Positions 1-8,070 of a stretch of 64,000 nt of DNA are shown here, one piece after another. A program made the translations under genes and the position numbers. Under the pieces are notes generated by a model that made no database searches, was not told the origin of the DNA, and saw nothing but the letters and a program-made list of their open reading frames with translations. How positions within the stretch are numbered: position 1 is the stretch's first letter; each line of letters opens with the position of its first letter. The stretch is from Arthrobacter woluwensis (lineage in GTDB: Bacteria > Actinomycetota > Actinomycetes > Actinomycetales > Micrococcaceae), in assembly GCF_030816155.1 (NCBI RefSeq), contig NZ_JAUSXR010000001.1, positions 2,604,001 through 2,668,000 of the forward strand, given 5' to 3'.

Positions 1-2
1 GC

Positions 3-617
3 GCGCTCGTCGCGGTGTTCGTGGGTCTGGCCCTCCTGGTGGGCGGCGCGCTCAAGGCTCTGGACGCGGCCCGGGTCATCGACCTCGGCACGGCCTCCAC
101 CGCGGTGGTCCTGGCCAGTGGCGCGGCCGTGCTCGGCCTCGGTGTCCTGATCGCCGGGATCCGCGGGCGGACCTCCGGTTTCCTCGGATTCCTGGCCGTG
201 GTCGGGCTGGTCATCGGAGCGTTCTTCACGATCGCGCCGCGGGCCGAAGGACTGCACTTCCAGAACCGCGACTGGACCCCGGCCGGCGTCGAACAGGCCC
301 GCCAGGGCTTCGACCTCACGGGCGGCAAGGGCACCGTCGATCTGAGCGGCCTGGGCGGCGGGGCGCCCCTGAGCAGCCGCGTCGTGGTCCCGCTGGACGT
401 CACCGCCGGCAGTCTGACCCTGGTGATCCCGGAGAACATCCCCGTGCAGATCCGCACCGACCTCACCTTCGCCTCGCTCGAACAGGACGGCTCGGACACA
501 GGCCATGTGGCCGACAAGGGCACCCGCAGCTACAACGATGGCAAGCCGGGCCAGCCCCTGGTCATCGAACTCGATGGAACCTTCAGCAACATCTCCGTCC
601 AGGAAGGAAGCCTCTGA
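3..617 (+). CDS. PspC/LiaF-like membrane protein, 5'-truncated by the window edge
   Basis: The frame is open to the left edge, so the start codon lies outside the window. About 75 hydrophobic residues forming two to three membrane segments come first, followed by a roughly 120-residue soluble domain rich in short beta strands and Gly/Asp turns. That layout (membrane segments, then a DUF2154/DUF4097-like beta domain) is typical of LiaF- and PspC-type envelope-stress proteins, in which an N-terminal PspC domain would lie upstream. The stop codon overlaps the next start (ATGA), so the two are probably co-translated. The short PspC protein at 1209 supports the same context. The assignment is by architecture; no catalytic motif is expected. 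Confidence 0.65.
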   Translation, partial: ALVAVFVGLALLVGGALKALDAARVIDLGTASTAVVLASGAAVLGLGVLIAGIRGRTSGFLGFLAVVGLVIGAFFTIAPRAEGLHFQNRDWTPAGVEQARQGFDLTGGKGTVDLSGLGGGAPLSSRVVVPLDVTAGSLTLVIPENIPVQIRTDLTFASLEQDGSDTGHVADKGTRSYNDGKPGQPLVIELDGTFSNISVQEGSL

Positions 618-1177
618 TGAACACCTACGAATCCCCCCGGGACGCGGACCAGGAGAACACCGATGACACCGCAGTCCCCCGCACGGAGACCTTCAGCACG
701 GCGCTTCCCGCGACGCATCGCTTCGACGCCGCCCCGTCCTTCGCGGATGAGGCGCTCGGGGCTCCCGGAGCGGGCAAAGCCCCCTCGGTGGACGACGCCG
801 GCGAGCCTCCTCACAGCGCCCCCTTCGCGGCGGCCACGGCCCCTGCGCCCGACGCCGCACCCTACGTCGCACCAGCAGCCGCACCGCTCACCGCTCCCGC
901 TGCCCCTGCCGCCGTCGCTCCCGAGGAGCGCCGCGGCGGACCCCGCGTCAGCACCATCGTCTGGGGGCTGCTGATCATGGCGCTCGCCGGGCTCCTCATC
1001 GTCTCCCGGCTGGGAATCGTGGCGCTGGACGGGACCTACGTCCTGATCGGCCTCATGATCGGGACGGGCGCAGCCCTCGTCCTCGGCGGACTCGTGGCCG
1101 CCGCAGCACGGAAGAACCCCGCCGGGCGGGGCACCGACCACCGCCGGACGCCGGGCAACGGCTCCGGCATCGCGTGA
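617..1177 (+). CDS. Pro/Ala-rich membrane protein, unknown function
   Basis: This protein of 186 residues has a disordered, acidic then Ala/Pro-rich N-terminal half (to about residue 100). Two hydrophobic segments follow (about residues 112-132 and 138-162), then a basic C-terminal tail. Its ATG overlaps the stop of the preceding LiaF-like gene, and the PspC gene starts 32 bases downstream, so the three are likely one transcription unit. In actinobacteria such linker-plus-two-helix proteins often accompany PspC genes, but I do not recognise a named family. The low-complexity N-terminus is real coding sequence: it keeps strong third-position GC and ends in a clear membrane domain. Confidence 0.6.
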   Translation: MNTYESPRDADQENTDDTAVPRTETFSTALPATHRFDAAPSFADEALGAPGAGKAPSVDDAGEPPHSAPFAAATAPAPDAAPYVAPAAAPLTAPAAPAAVAPEERRGGPRVSTIVWGLLIMALAGLLIVSRLGIVALDGTYVLIGLMIGTGAALVLGGLVAAAARKNPAGRGTDHRRTPGNGSGIA

Positions 1178-1208
1178 CAAAGCACGCCTGACACGGAAGG
1201 CTAGAGAC

Positions 1209-1463
1209 ATGGACAAGTTCTTCAGCATCATCAGGGGCCTCGGCCTGAAGCGTGGACCAGAACGCTGGCTGGGCGGCGTCTGCGGCGGACTCTCCGCCAA
1301 GTTCAAGGTGGACGTGGCCTGGATCCGCATCGGCTACCTCCTCTTCTGCCTCCTGCCGGGACCGGCCTTCGTGGTCTACCTGGCGGCGTGGCTCCTCCTG
1401 CCGGACACCAAGGACGGCCGCATCATCCTGCAGGGCTTCCTGCAGAACCGCGGCGTCAAGTAA
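1209..1463 (+). CDS. PspC domain protein (short form)
   Basis: The 84-residue product is almost entirely one PspC domain. It has a basic entry, the GGVCGGLSAKF signature at about residues 22-32, the aromatic DVAWIRIGYLLF segment and a second membrane stretch ending in AAWLLLPD. PspC proteins sense or transmit envelope stress, and stand-alone short forms are common in actinobacteria. An AGG-containing ribosome site lies just before the ATG. The gene ends the stress cluster: a perfect palindromic terminator follows 60 bases downstream. Confidence 0.88.
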   Translation: MDKFFSIIRGLGLKRGPERWLGGVCGGLSAKFKVDVAWIRIGYLLFCLLPGPAFVVYLAAWLLLPDTKDGRIILQGFLQNRGVK

Positions 1464-1522
1464 CCATCACGTCAGCAGGAAGCTGGTCCGCGGCACAGCC
1501 GCGGCGCGACCCGTGACGAGCA

Positions 1523-1550
1523 TGGCCCCCCGTTCATGAACGGGGGGCCA
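1523..1550 (+). terminator. Rho-independent-type terminator after the PspC cluster
   Basis: A perfect 28-base palindrome (two 14-base arms, GC-rich at the base) is followed by a short T-rich stretch (TTTG). It lies 60 bases after the pspC stop and 93 bases before pfkA, so it insulates the two units. Confidence 0.8.
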
Positions 1551-1551
1551 T

Positions 1552-1582
1552 TTGTCATCTGGGTCACAGAAAACCGTAGAAT
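1552..1582 (+). promoter_or_regulatory. Candidate pfkA promoter
   Basis: TTGTCA (1552-1557) and TAGAAT (1577-1582) are separated by 19 bases and stand about 60 bases before the pfkA ATG. The -10 is good, and the spacing is slightly long. The -35 overlaps the T-rich tail of the upstream terminator. Confidence 0.4.
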
Positions 1583-1642
1583 TGCCGTGGGCTCAACGGG
1601 GCGCTCTTCAACACTGCTTCATCGACGAAGGGCCTCTGAGCT

Positions 1643-2668
1643 ATGAAAATCGGCATCCTGACCAGCGGCGGCGACTGCCCCGGACTCAACGCCGTCATCC
1701 GCGGCGCCGTCCTCAAGGGGATCGCCATCCACGGCCACGAATTCGTGGGCTTCCGTGACGGCTGGCGAGGTGTGGTCGAAGGTGATGTCATCGACATCCC
1801 CCGCACCATGGTCCGTGGCATCGCCAAACAGGGCGGCACCATCCTCGGCACCTCCCGCACCAACCCGTTCGAGAACGGCGGCGGCCCGGAGACCATCATG
1901 CGTCACATGGAGCGCCTCGGCATCGACGCCATCATCGCGATCGGCGGCGAAGGAACCCTCGCCGCGGCCCGCCGTCTCACGGACGCCGGCCTGAAGATCG
2001 TGGGCGTCCCGAAGACCGTCGACAACGACCTCGATGCCACCGATTACACCTTCGGTTTCGACACCGCCGTGCAGATCGCGACCGAGGCCATCGACCGCCT
2101 CCGCACCACGGGCGAGTCCCACCACCGCTGCATGATCGCCGAGGTCATGGGCCGCCACGTCGGCTGGATCGCACTGCACGCCGGCATGGCCTCCGGCGCC
2201 CACGCCATCCTCATCCCGGAGCAGCAGGTCAGCATCGAGCAGATCTCCGAGTGGGTCACCGAGGCCCACGACCGTGGTCGCGCACCCCTCGTGGTCGTGG
2301 CCGAGGGCTTCGTCCCGGAGCATCTCGAGGCGCCCCATTCCGAGCGCGGCCTGGACACCTTCGGCCGTCCGCGCCTCGGCGGCATCGCCGATCAGCTCGC
2401 CACCGAGATCGAGGCCCGCACCGGCATCGAGACGCGTGCCACCATCCTGGGCCACATCCAGCGCGGCGGCGTGCCGAGCGCCTTCGACCGCGTGCTCGCC
2501 ACCCGTCTGGGCATGGCCGCCATCGACTCGGTGGTCGAAGGCCGCTGGGGCACCATGGTCGCGCTCAAGGGCACGGAGATCGAGCACGTCACCTTCGAGA
2601 ACGCCCTGGGCCGCCTCAAGACCGTGCCGCTGCACCGCTACGAGGAGGCCGCGGTCCTCTTCGGCTGA
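1643..2668 (+). CDS. pfkA: 6-phosphofructokinase
   Basis: Group III (actinobacterial) phosphofructokinase of 341 residues that phosphorylates fructose 6-phosphate in glycolysis. Visible are the N-terminal nucleotide loop GILTSGGDCPGLNA, the GGEGT loop at 101-105 and the catalytic PKTVDND segment at 123-129 (Asp127). Two residues predict the phosphoryl donor: Gly104 is retained, as in ATP enzymes, whereas Lys124 is the residue usually found in pyrophosphate enzymes. This mixed signature is known from Streptomyces (ATP-using) and Amycolatopsis (PPi-using) enzymes, so donor choice cannot be read with certainty. A candidate promoter lies upstream and a bidirectional terminator downstream, so it is monocistronic. 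Confidence 0.96.
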   Translation: MKIGILTSGGDCPGLNAVIRGAVLKGIAIHGHEFVGFRDGWRGVVEGDVIDIPRTMVRGIAKQGGTILGTSRTNPFENGGGPETIMRHMERLGIDAIIAIGGEGTLAAARRLTDAGLKIVGVPKTVDNDLDATDYTFGFDTAVQIATEAIDRLRTTGESHHRCMIAEVMGRHVGWIALHAGMASGAHAILIPEQQVSIEQISEWVTEAHDRGRAPLVVVAEGFVPEHLEAPHSERGLDTFGRPRLGGIADQLATEIEARTGIETRATILGHIQRGGVPSAFDRVLATRLGMAAIDSVVEGRWGTMVALKGTEIEHVTFENALGRLKTVPLHRYEEAAVLFG

Positions 2669-2709
2669 TCGCCGCTCCGGCGGACGGCCGGACTGCAGAC
2701 ACGGAAAAA

Positions 2710-2747
2710 GGACGACGACGGCGGGTGAGCACCCGCCGTCGTCGTCC
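2710..2747. terminator. Bidirectional terminator between pfkA and the MFS gene
   Basis: Two 17-base arms (2710-2726 and 2731-2747) pair perfectly around GAGC. The helix is flanked by an A-run on the left and a T-run on the right, with extra complementary ACGGAAA/TTTCCGT ends. It lies between convergent genes and can serve both strands. Confidence 0.85.
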
Positions 2748-2807
2748 TATTTCCGTGTCCCGACTCCGCCCGGTGAGGCACCGCCCCGTGGCCCACCGGG
2801 TGCCGCG

Positions 2808-4310
2808 TCAGTCGGCGGAGACCTTCTCCTGCTCCGGGGCCGGCGCGGTCGCGGCGGGCCGGATGAAGAAGAGCGAGGCCACCGCGGCCACGAGGATCGC
2901 GCAGGCCGGCAGCACGATCGACTGCGCCATGGCCGAGGAGAACCCGGCGTGCAGGAACTCGGGCAGGACACCCGTGGCCATCTCGCCGCTCGGGGCTCCC
3001 TTGCCGGCCGGGGCCTGCGGGAGTTCCGCGGCCAGGCGTGCCTGGATGAGGGCCGCAATCGCCGCCGAACCGAGCACCGCGCCCACCTGGCGGGTGGAGT
3101 TGTAGATGCCCGAACCGGCGCCCGCCTTACGCGGCGGGAGGTTCCGCAGCGCCGTGGCGCTCATCGGCGCCCAGATGCCGGAGCTCGCCACACCCATGAT
3201 GGCGGCTGGGATCAGGTACATCAGCACCGGGGTGTCCGGCGTGGTGAGGAACGAGTAGATGAACAGGGAGAGCGACATCAGGCCGAAGGCCACGGGGATG
3301 ATGACCTTGGGATTCATCCGCGGGATCCACTTGCCGACGAACGGCGCCAGGACACCCGAGACCACGGCCGTCGGGGCCATGAGCAGCGCCGACTGGGTGG
3401 GGGTCAGGCCACGGACCATCTGGATGTAGAAGATGATCGGCAGCATCATCGAGCTGATGGTGAAGCCCATGAGGCTGATGCCGAGGTTCGCCAGACTGAA
3501 GTTGCGGTCCTTGAACAGGTCCAGGGGCATGAGGGGCTCACCGTTGTAGCGGCGCCGGTACACGGACTGCCAGATGACGAAGACCACCAGCACCACGATG
3601 CCCGCGGTGATCAGACCCCAGACGGTGATGCCCGCGGTGACGGTGCCCCACTTGTAGCTCTGGCCCTCCTGCAGGCCGAAGACCAGCAGGAACATGCCGA
3701 CGGCGCTGAGCAGCACCCCGAGCCAGTCGAAGCGGTGCTGATGCCGTTCGAGCTTGGGGACGAAGCGGGCGGCGGCGATGAAACCGACGATGCCCACGGG
3801 CACGTTCACGAAGAAGATCCACTCCCAGCCGAGACTGTCCACCAGCAGGCCGCCCAGGAGCGGGCCCACGAGGGTGGCCACACCTGCGGTGGCGCCCCAG
3901 AGGGCCATGGCGGAGCCGCGCTCCTCCGGCTTGAAGATGCGGGTGATGACGGCCATGGTCTGCGGGGTCATGAGGGCGGCGCCGAGGCCCTGGACGGCGC
4001 GGGCCGCGATCAGCATTCCGACGTCGCCGGCCAGGCCACACCAAAGGCTGGCGAGCGTGAAGACGGCCAGGCCGGTCAGGTAGAGGTTGCGCGGACCGAA
4101 GCGGTCACCGAGGCGGCCGGTGATCAGCAGCGGCACGGCGTACGCGAGAAGATAGGCGCTCGTCACCCAGATGACGGCGTTGATGTCGGTGTTCAGGCCT
4201 TCCATGATCTTCGGATTGGCCACGTTCACGATGGTGCTGTCCACCAGGATCATGAAGAAGCCGACCACGAGGGACCAGAGAGCGGGCCACGGTCGGGCGA
4301 TCTGTTCCAC
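2808..4310 (-). CDS. DHA2-family MFS drug exporter (EmrB/QacA type)
   Basis: Proton-driven efflux protein of 500 residues with about 14 hydrophobic segments, the number expected for the DHA2 family. The loop motif GRLGDRFGPRN between helices 2 and 3 is the MFS signature A, and GAALMTPQTMAVI resembles the family's motif C region. The chosen start is a GTG with AAAGG upstream. The PadR regulator gene lies 70 bases upstream on the same strand and is very probably its repressor, so the substrate is likely a toxic hydrophobic or phenolic compound. The exact substrate cannot be deduced. Confidence 0.9.
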   Translation of the reverse strand: MEQIARPWPALWSLVVGFFMILVDSTIVNVANPKIMEGLNTDINAVIWVTSAYLLAYAVPLLITGRLGDRFGPRNLYLTGLAVFTLASLWCGLAGDVGMLIAARAVQGLGAALMTPQTMAVITRIFKPEERGSAMALWGATAGVATLVGPLLGGLLVDSLGWEWIFFVNVPVGIVGFIAAARFVPKLERHQHRFDWLGVLLSAVGMFLLVFGLQEGQSYKWGTVTAGITVWGLITAGIVVLVVFVIWQSVYRRRYNGEPLMPLDLFKDRNFSLANLGISLMGFTISSMMLPIIFYIQMVRGLTPTQSALLMAPTAVVSGVLAPFVGKWIPRMNPKVIIPVAFGLMSLSLFIYSFLTTPDTPVLMYLIPAAIMGVASSGIWAPMSATALRNLPPRKAGAGSGIYNSTRQVGAVLGSAAIAALIQARLAAELPQAPAGKGAPSGEMATGVLPEFLHAGFSSAMAQSIVLPACAILVAAVASLFFIRPAATAPAPEQEKVSAD

Positions 4311-4380
4311 GTCGGAACCTTTCGGTGTTGTTGTCGAGTCGGTCGGAAAAGGACGGGAAGCCTGCTCCCCGCCGTCAGGG

Positions 4381-4953
4381 TCAGGAGGGGACGCTGATGT
4401 CCAGGTCCCCGCTGCGGATCTCCGCGACCAGGCCGGTGAGCCAGTCGATCTCCGCTGCGAGCAGATGGTGCTGGTACTTCACATCGAGCCAGAACTGGCG
4501 CGGGACCTGGCGCTCCACGGCGCGGGCCTCGGCGGAGCGGTACTCCGCGAGGCGCTCGGACAGTCCGGCGATCCGGGCCTCCAGCCGGTCCACCACCACC
4601 TCGCTCGGCAGGTTGTGGCACTCGGCCAGAGCCAGAGGAAAGGGCGGATAGGCGTTCGAGGCATCCCCCAGCAGCACGATGAGGTTCGCTGCCAGGGCGT
4701 CCTCCCCCGCCGGGGTGCTGCGGTAGACGGTGCGCTCGGGCCGCTTGCCGTCGCGCTCCACCCCGTCCTCCTCCACGAACCCCTGCTCCTCCAGCCGGGA
4801 GACGGCGTGGTAGAGCGTGCCGGGCCGGACCTTCACGGTCCGGTCCTCGCCGCGGAACATCAGCGTCTGGTACATCTCGTACGCGTGCATGGGCTTCTCA
4901 CGGAGCAGCCCCAGCGCCGCGAGGCTGAGCGGGGTGAGGGAAGGAGAGGTCAT
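4381..4953 (-). CDS. PadR-family transcriptional regulator
   Basis: A 190-residue regulator. The N-terminal winged helix (about residues 8-90) contains LGLLREKPMHAYEMYQTL and the RPGTLYHAVSRLEEQGFVEE recognition region. A helical dimerisation domain of the PadR-s2 type (about 110-180) follows. The ATG at 4953 is preferred over an upstream in-frame ATG because the protein then begins directly before the conserved domain and AAGGAA stands upstream. It is transcribed ahead of the MFS exporter. A perfect 16-base palindrome about 100 bases upstream is the obvious operator, so repression of its own operon, relieved by the exporter's substrate, is the likely mode. Confidence 0.9.
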   Translation of the reverse strand: MTSPSLTPLSLAALGLLREKPMHAYEMYQTLMFRGEDRTVKVRPGTLYHAVSRLEEQGFVEEDGVERDGKRPERTVYRSTPAGEDALAANLIVLLGDASNAYPPFPLALAECHNLPSEVVVDRLEARIAGLSERLAEYRSAEARAVERQVPRQFWLDVKYQHHLLAAEIDWLTGLVAEIRSGDLDISVPS

Positions 4954-5054
4954 GGAGTGCGGTTCCTTCCGGGATGGTGGCGCGGCGGGCGGACCGGAAC
5001 GCCCCGAGGTGGCACGGGGCTGGTCGATGCCAGCAACCATCATTCCACACCGAT

Positions 5055-5070
5055 TATTCCACGTGGAATA
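5055..5070. promoter_or_regulatory. Candidate PadR operator palindrome
   Basis: TATTCCACGTGGAATA is a perfect 16-base dyad, AT-rich at its ends, in otherwise GC-rich DNA. It lies about 100 bases before the padR start. A half-site (CATTCCAC) recurs at 5041. Position and symmetry suit an autoregulatory site; protein binding is inferred. Confidence 0.55.
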
Positions 5071-5126
5071 GTCTGACGCGTGAGATGGCTCTCGTCAGGC
5101 GTTGTGCCGGACGGCGCGGCCGGGGC

Positions 5127-6242
5127 TCAGCGAGGAGTGCGAAGGAAGCCGCTCTGGCGGCCGACCACCTGGCCGGCCTCGGGGGCGACGATCACTTCCT
5201 GCGCCGCGGCGTAGGTCTCCTCCACCGGGTTGCCGTCGGGGTCCTGCGACCCGGTCGCGTCGACGACGCTCAGCACGGCCGTGGGATCGACGTTGCGCTT
5301 GATCAGGGCCAGGGCGATCGGCCCCATCTCGTGGTGCTGCGCCACGCTGCTGAGGCGGCCCACCGTGCGTCCGTCCAGGACCACGGGGCTGTCCAGCGAA
5401 GGAAGCGTGTGCTGCGAGCCGTCGAGCTGGAGCAGCACGAGACGCCGCGGAGGATGCCCCAGATTGTGCACCCGGGCGATGGTCTCCTGGCCTTTGTAGC
5501 AGCCCTTGGACAGGTGGACGGCCGTGCGGATCAGATCCAGCTCATGGGGAATGGCGCGGTTGTCCGTCTCGAATCCCTGCCGGGGACGCCACGCCGCGAT
5601 CCGGAGCGCTTCGACGGCCATCATTCCGGCCGGCTCGAGGCCTGCGGTCCGCTCGGCGAGCTCCGCCTGGGGGACGAGCCATTCGCGCCACGGACGGTCG
5701 CGGCCCGGGTGCTGTTCGACGTCGACGGCGGCGTAGGAGTAGCCGCCTTCCGTCACCTCGGGCCAGGGGTCCTGCCAGGACAGGAGACCTTCGAAGGCGG
5801 GCACCGGTCCGGTGCTCCCGACCACGGCCCAGTCCGCGCTGACGTCCTGCACCTCCACGCGCAGCATGAAGCGCATGCGGTCCAGGAACGCGGCCAGCGG
5901 CTCGGCGAGGCCGGGCTCCACGATGAGCCATGCTGTCGTGCCGTCATCGACCAGGCGGATGTCGAAATCGATCCTGCCCTGCAGGTCGAGGAGGAGAAGC
6001 TGCGTGGAGGAGCCCTCCGCGAGGCCGTTCAGGCGCTGCGAGGACAGGGTGTCCAGCCAGGAGAGCCGGTCGGGGCCGCTGACCGTCACCACGCCAAGAT
6101 GCGAAAGGTCCGCGACGGCGCGGCCTGCGGCCAGGGCCCGCTGTTCCTTGAGCGGCTGCCCGTAGTGGGCGGCGACCGGGCTGTCCACGCCGGCTCCCGC
6201 CACGGCTGAAGGGCGCGACAACAGAGGGCTTGTGTACTCCAT
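5127..6242 (-). CDS. ygfZ: YgfZ/GcvT-like folate-binding protein
   Basis: Folate-dependent iron-sulfur cluster maturation or repair protein of 371 residues. The diagnostic motif KGCYKGQETIAR (about residues 240-251) with its reactive Cys is intact. An N-terminal GcvT-type domain and a C-terminal barrel (DGRTVGRLSSVAQH region) are recognisable. It is the last gene of a minus-strand series starting with the membrane protein at 7911 and following the nitrobindin-like gene by 63 bases. Co-occurrence of YgfZ with a haem-nitrosyl protein suggests a shared theme of protecting metal centres against oxidative or nitrosative stress, which is inference. Confidence 0.93.
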   Translation of the reverse strand: MEYTSPLLSRPSAVAGAGVDSPVAAHYGQPLKEQRALAAGRAVADLSHLGVVTVSGPDRLSWLDTLSSQRLNGLAEGSSTQLLLLDLQGRIDFDIRLVDDGTTAWLIVEPGLAEPLAAFLDRMRFMLRVEVQDVSADWAVVGSTGPVPAFEGLLSWQDPWPEVTEGGYSYAAVDVEQHPGRDRPWREWLVPQAELAERTAGLEPAGMMAVEALRIAAWRPRQGFETDNRAIPHELDLIRTAVHLSKGCYKGQETIARVHNLGHPPRRLVLLQLDGSQHTLPSLDSPVVLDGRTVGRLSSVAQHHEMGPIALALIKRNVDPTAVLSVVDATGSQDPDGNPVEETYAAAQEVIVAPEAGQVVGRQSGFLRTPR

Positions 6243-6305
6243 ACAGGGTGCAACCTTCCCGGGGTGGGAGCTATTCCGCGTCCGAGGCGTCCCGGGCGGG
6301 GAGAG

Positions 6306-6932
6306 TCAGGTGAGCTTGCTGAGGATGGCCGAGGCGTGGGCTTCCAGGCCGCCGTTGCCCTCCGCGGAGTCACCCGAGGACTTGCCCTGCGAGACGTCCC
6401 AGCGCCAGAGCAGCTTGCCGTCCACCAGGCCGAAGATGCGGGTCGCCGCCGAGTAGTCCTTGGAGTGGCTGCCCCGCATGACCATGTCGGTGCTCAGCTG
6501 GATCTGCGGCCCCTTGATCTGACCGTAGTACAGCTCCGAGATGCCGCCGGGGTGGGCGATCGAGACGGAGATGTCGAAGCCGCCGTCGTCGTTGCGCAGC
6601 GCCTCCACGTCATCCGCCGTCTTGAGCGCGGGGACCATGTCGGCCGGAAGCATGCCGGGGCCGCCGTCGGCGTCCACGAGCTTGCGCTCCAGAGCCCAGA
6701 AGCCCATCTCCACGGTGAGAGGACGCAGGATGGTCCCCTCGTCATCGCAGAGCCAGCTCTCGGCACGGTACTGCAGATACGGCAGACCGTTGTGGGCGAA
6801 GGTGGCGCGCTGCACGAAGTGCTCGGAGCCCTCTTCACCCGTGCCGAGACGGCCTCGGCCTTCCCACTCCCCGATCAACCAGGAGAGAGGGACCAGCTCA
6901 GGCGTCAGGTCACTGGGGATCTCGACGGGCAC
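6306..6932 (-). CDS. Nitrobindin-like haem-binding beta-barrel protein (DUF1794/THAP4 type)
   Basis: A product of 208 residues. The N-terminal LSWLIGEWEGRGRL is the GxWxGxG signature of nitrobindins, ten-stranded barrels that bind ferric haem and handle NO or peroxynitrite. A His close to the C-terminus (EAHASAIL) matches the expected proximal haem ligand region. The start is GTG at 6932, only 3 bases after the stop of the preceding 37-codon gene, so translation is probably coupled. The family assignment is good; the physiological role is inferred from characterised members in Mycobacterium and plants. Confidence 0.9.
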   Translation of the reverse strand: MPVEIPSDLTPELVPLSWLIGEWEGRGRLGTGEEGSEHFVQRATFAHNGLPYLQYRAESWLCDDEGTILRPLTVEMGFWALERKLVDADGGPGMLPADMVPALKTADDVEALRNDDGGFDISVSIAHPGGISELYYGQIKGPQIQLSTDMVMRGSHSKDYSAATRIFGLVDGKLLWRWDVSQGKSSGDSAEGNGGLEAHASAILSKLT

Positions 6933-6935
6933 GGC

Positions 6936-7049
6936 TTACTTCTGGCCCTTGAAGAGGCGGTACACCACCAGGCCGGCGAACCAGGCCATCGCGATGCTCG
7001 CGACGCCGAGGAGGACCAGGAAGAAGATTTCAAATGCAAGGACGGACAT
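6936..7049 (-). CDS. 37-residue single-span membrane peptide
   Basis: A short reading frame begins at ATG 7049 with AGGATGAAG upstream. It encodes Met-Ser followed by one strongly hydrophobic helix (about residues 3-29) and a basic tail ending FKGQK. It sits 16 bases after the upstream membrane-protein gene and 3 bases before the nitrobindin-like gene, so it fits the operon with no wasted space. Function unknown. The ribosome site, spacing and a perfect one-helix profile support a genuine small protein rather than chance; conservation in relatives would settle it. Confidence 0.7.
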   Translation of the reverse strand: MSVLAFEIFFLVLLGVASIAMAWFAGLVVYRLFKGQK

Positions 7050-7065
7050 GACTTCATCCTAACGG

Positions 7066-7911
7066 TTAAACGAGCAGGAGCTTGCCGAGGAAATACGCCA
7101 CGCTGCCGAGGGCGAGCACCGGTCCCAGACCGAGCGCCACGGCGCCCACCAGGGAGGCGCTGTGGACCCGGAAGGTGATGAGCCGGCGGAAGCTGACCAC
7201 GAGGACCGCCGCGGCCAGGCCGAGAGCGGCGCTGGGCAGCATGGACACGTGTGGATTGAACCAGCCGACCAGCGGACCGACGAGCACGGCCAGCACGATG
7301 CCGAGCGGCGCCACGATGCTGTCCGGCCAGCGGATGAGGCCCACGCACACCGCGACGGCGGCGCACACCACCACGATCACGAGCATCTCGCGCAGGCCGC
7401 CCAGGCGCACATTGGCCACCCAGCCCGCCGCGAGCGCGGACAGCACCACGCCGCCGCTCGCTCCGAAGGTCGATTCGAGACGCTGAGGCTGGCCCGTGCC
7501 GCGGATCAGCTCCACGAGCATGACGGCCATGATCCCCAGCGCGATGAGCGGAGCCGCCCAGGCCAGGAACCCCGGACCGGGCGAGACCGCCGCGCCGAGC
7601 ACCGAGAGCGCTCCGACCGCGGCGATGATGCCGCCGAGGGTCTTGCGCGCCGGAATGCCGAGGTAGTGGGGCCAGGCCAGGCCGAAGACGACGGCAAGGA
7701 CGGCGCAGATCACGGCGTGGGTGGTGGGGCCGAGCCAGGGTGAGACGCCGAGGACGGCGAGCACCACGAGGGATGCCAGACCCACCGTGCGGTATCCGTG
7801 CCCCGTCGAGAAGAAGCCCCCGGCGCGGCCGGAACCCGCACGGGAGGCGCCGTGGCCCAGGAGGGCGAATCCGGCGTCGTCGTTCTTGGAAGGTTCAGCG
7901 GCTGGGCTCAC
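7066..7911 (-). CDS. Polytopic membrane protein, unknown function
   Basis: This protein of about 281 residues has eight to nine hydrophobic segments, Gly/Ala/Val-rich, with a short polar N-terminus. GTG at 7911 is preferred because GGGGGAGG stands 8 bases upstream; an ATG at 7929 would lie in front of that ribosome site and adds only six residues. It is the first gene of the minus-strand series that includes the 37-residue peptide, the nitrobindin-like gene and ygfZ, and it is divergent from glnR. No transport signature is recognised, so neither substrate nor mechanism is proposed. Confidence 0.75.
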   Translation of the reverse strand: MSPAAEPSKNDDAGFALLGHGASRAGSGRAGGFFSTGHGYRTVGLASLVVLAVLGVSPWLGPTTHAVICAVLAVVFGLAWPHYLGIPARKTLGGIIAAVGALSVLGAAVSPGPGFLAWAAPLIALGIMAVMLVELIRGTGQPQRLESTFGASGGVVLSALAAGWVANVRLGGLREMLVIVVVCAAVAVCVGLIRWPDSIVAPLGIVLAVLVGPLVGWFNPHVSMLPSAALGLAAAVLVVSFRRLITFRVHSASLVGAVALGLGPVLALGSVAYFLGKLLLV

Positions 7912-8019
7912 ACAGCCATCCTCCCCCATCCGGAGCTTTCACGCCCATCCCCGCACGGCGCCAGCCCGCCGCCCCGTCCACATTGTGACGGGAATAACTC
8001 GATGCGGGGGCCGACTCGA

Positions 8020-8025
8020 TATACT
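8020..8025 (+). promoter_or_regulatory. Candidate -10 element of glnR
   Basis: TATACT, a near-perfect -10 hexamer, lies 45 bases before the glnR ATG. No convincing -35 is seen at the right distance, suggesting activator dependence. Confidence 0.45.
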
Positions 8026-8070
8026 GGGTCATCAGGCTCGACGACGCGCTCCAGATCCTTGGAGGGGACA

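Noticed and set aside
2274..4397. A 707-codon plus-strand frame across the 3' end of pfkA and the MFS gene
   Set aside because: It runs through a terminator and antisense to the exporter; composition is charged low complexity.
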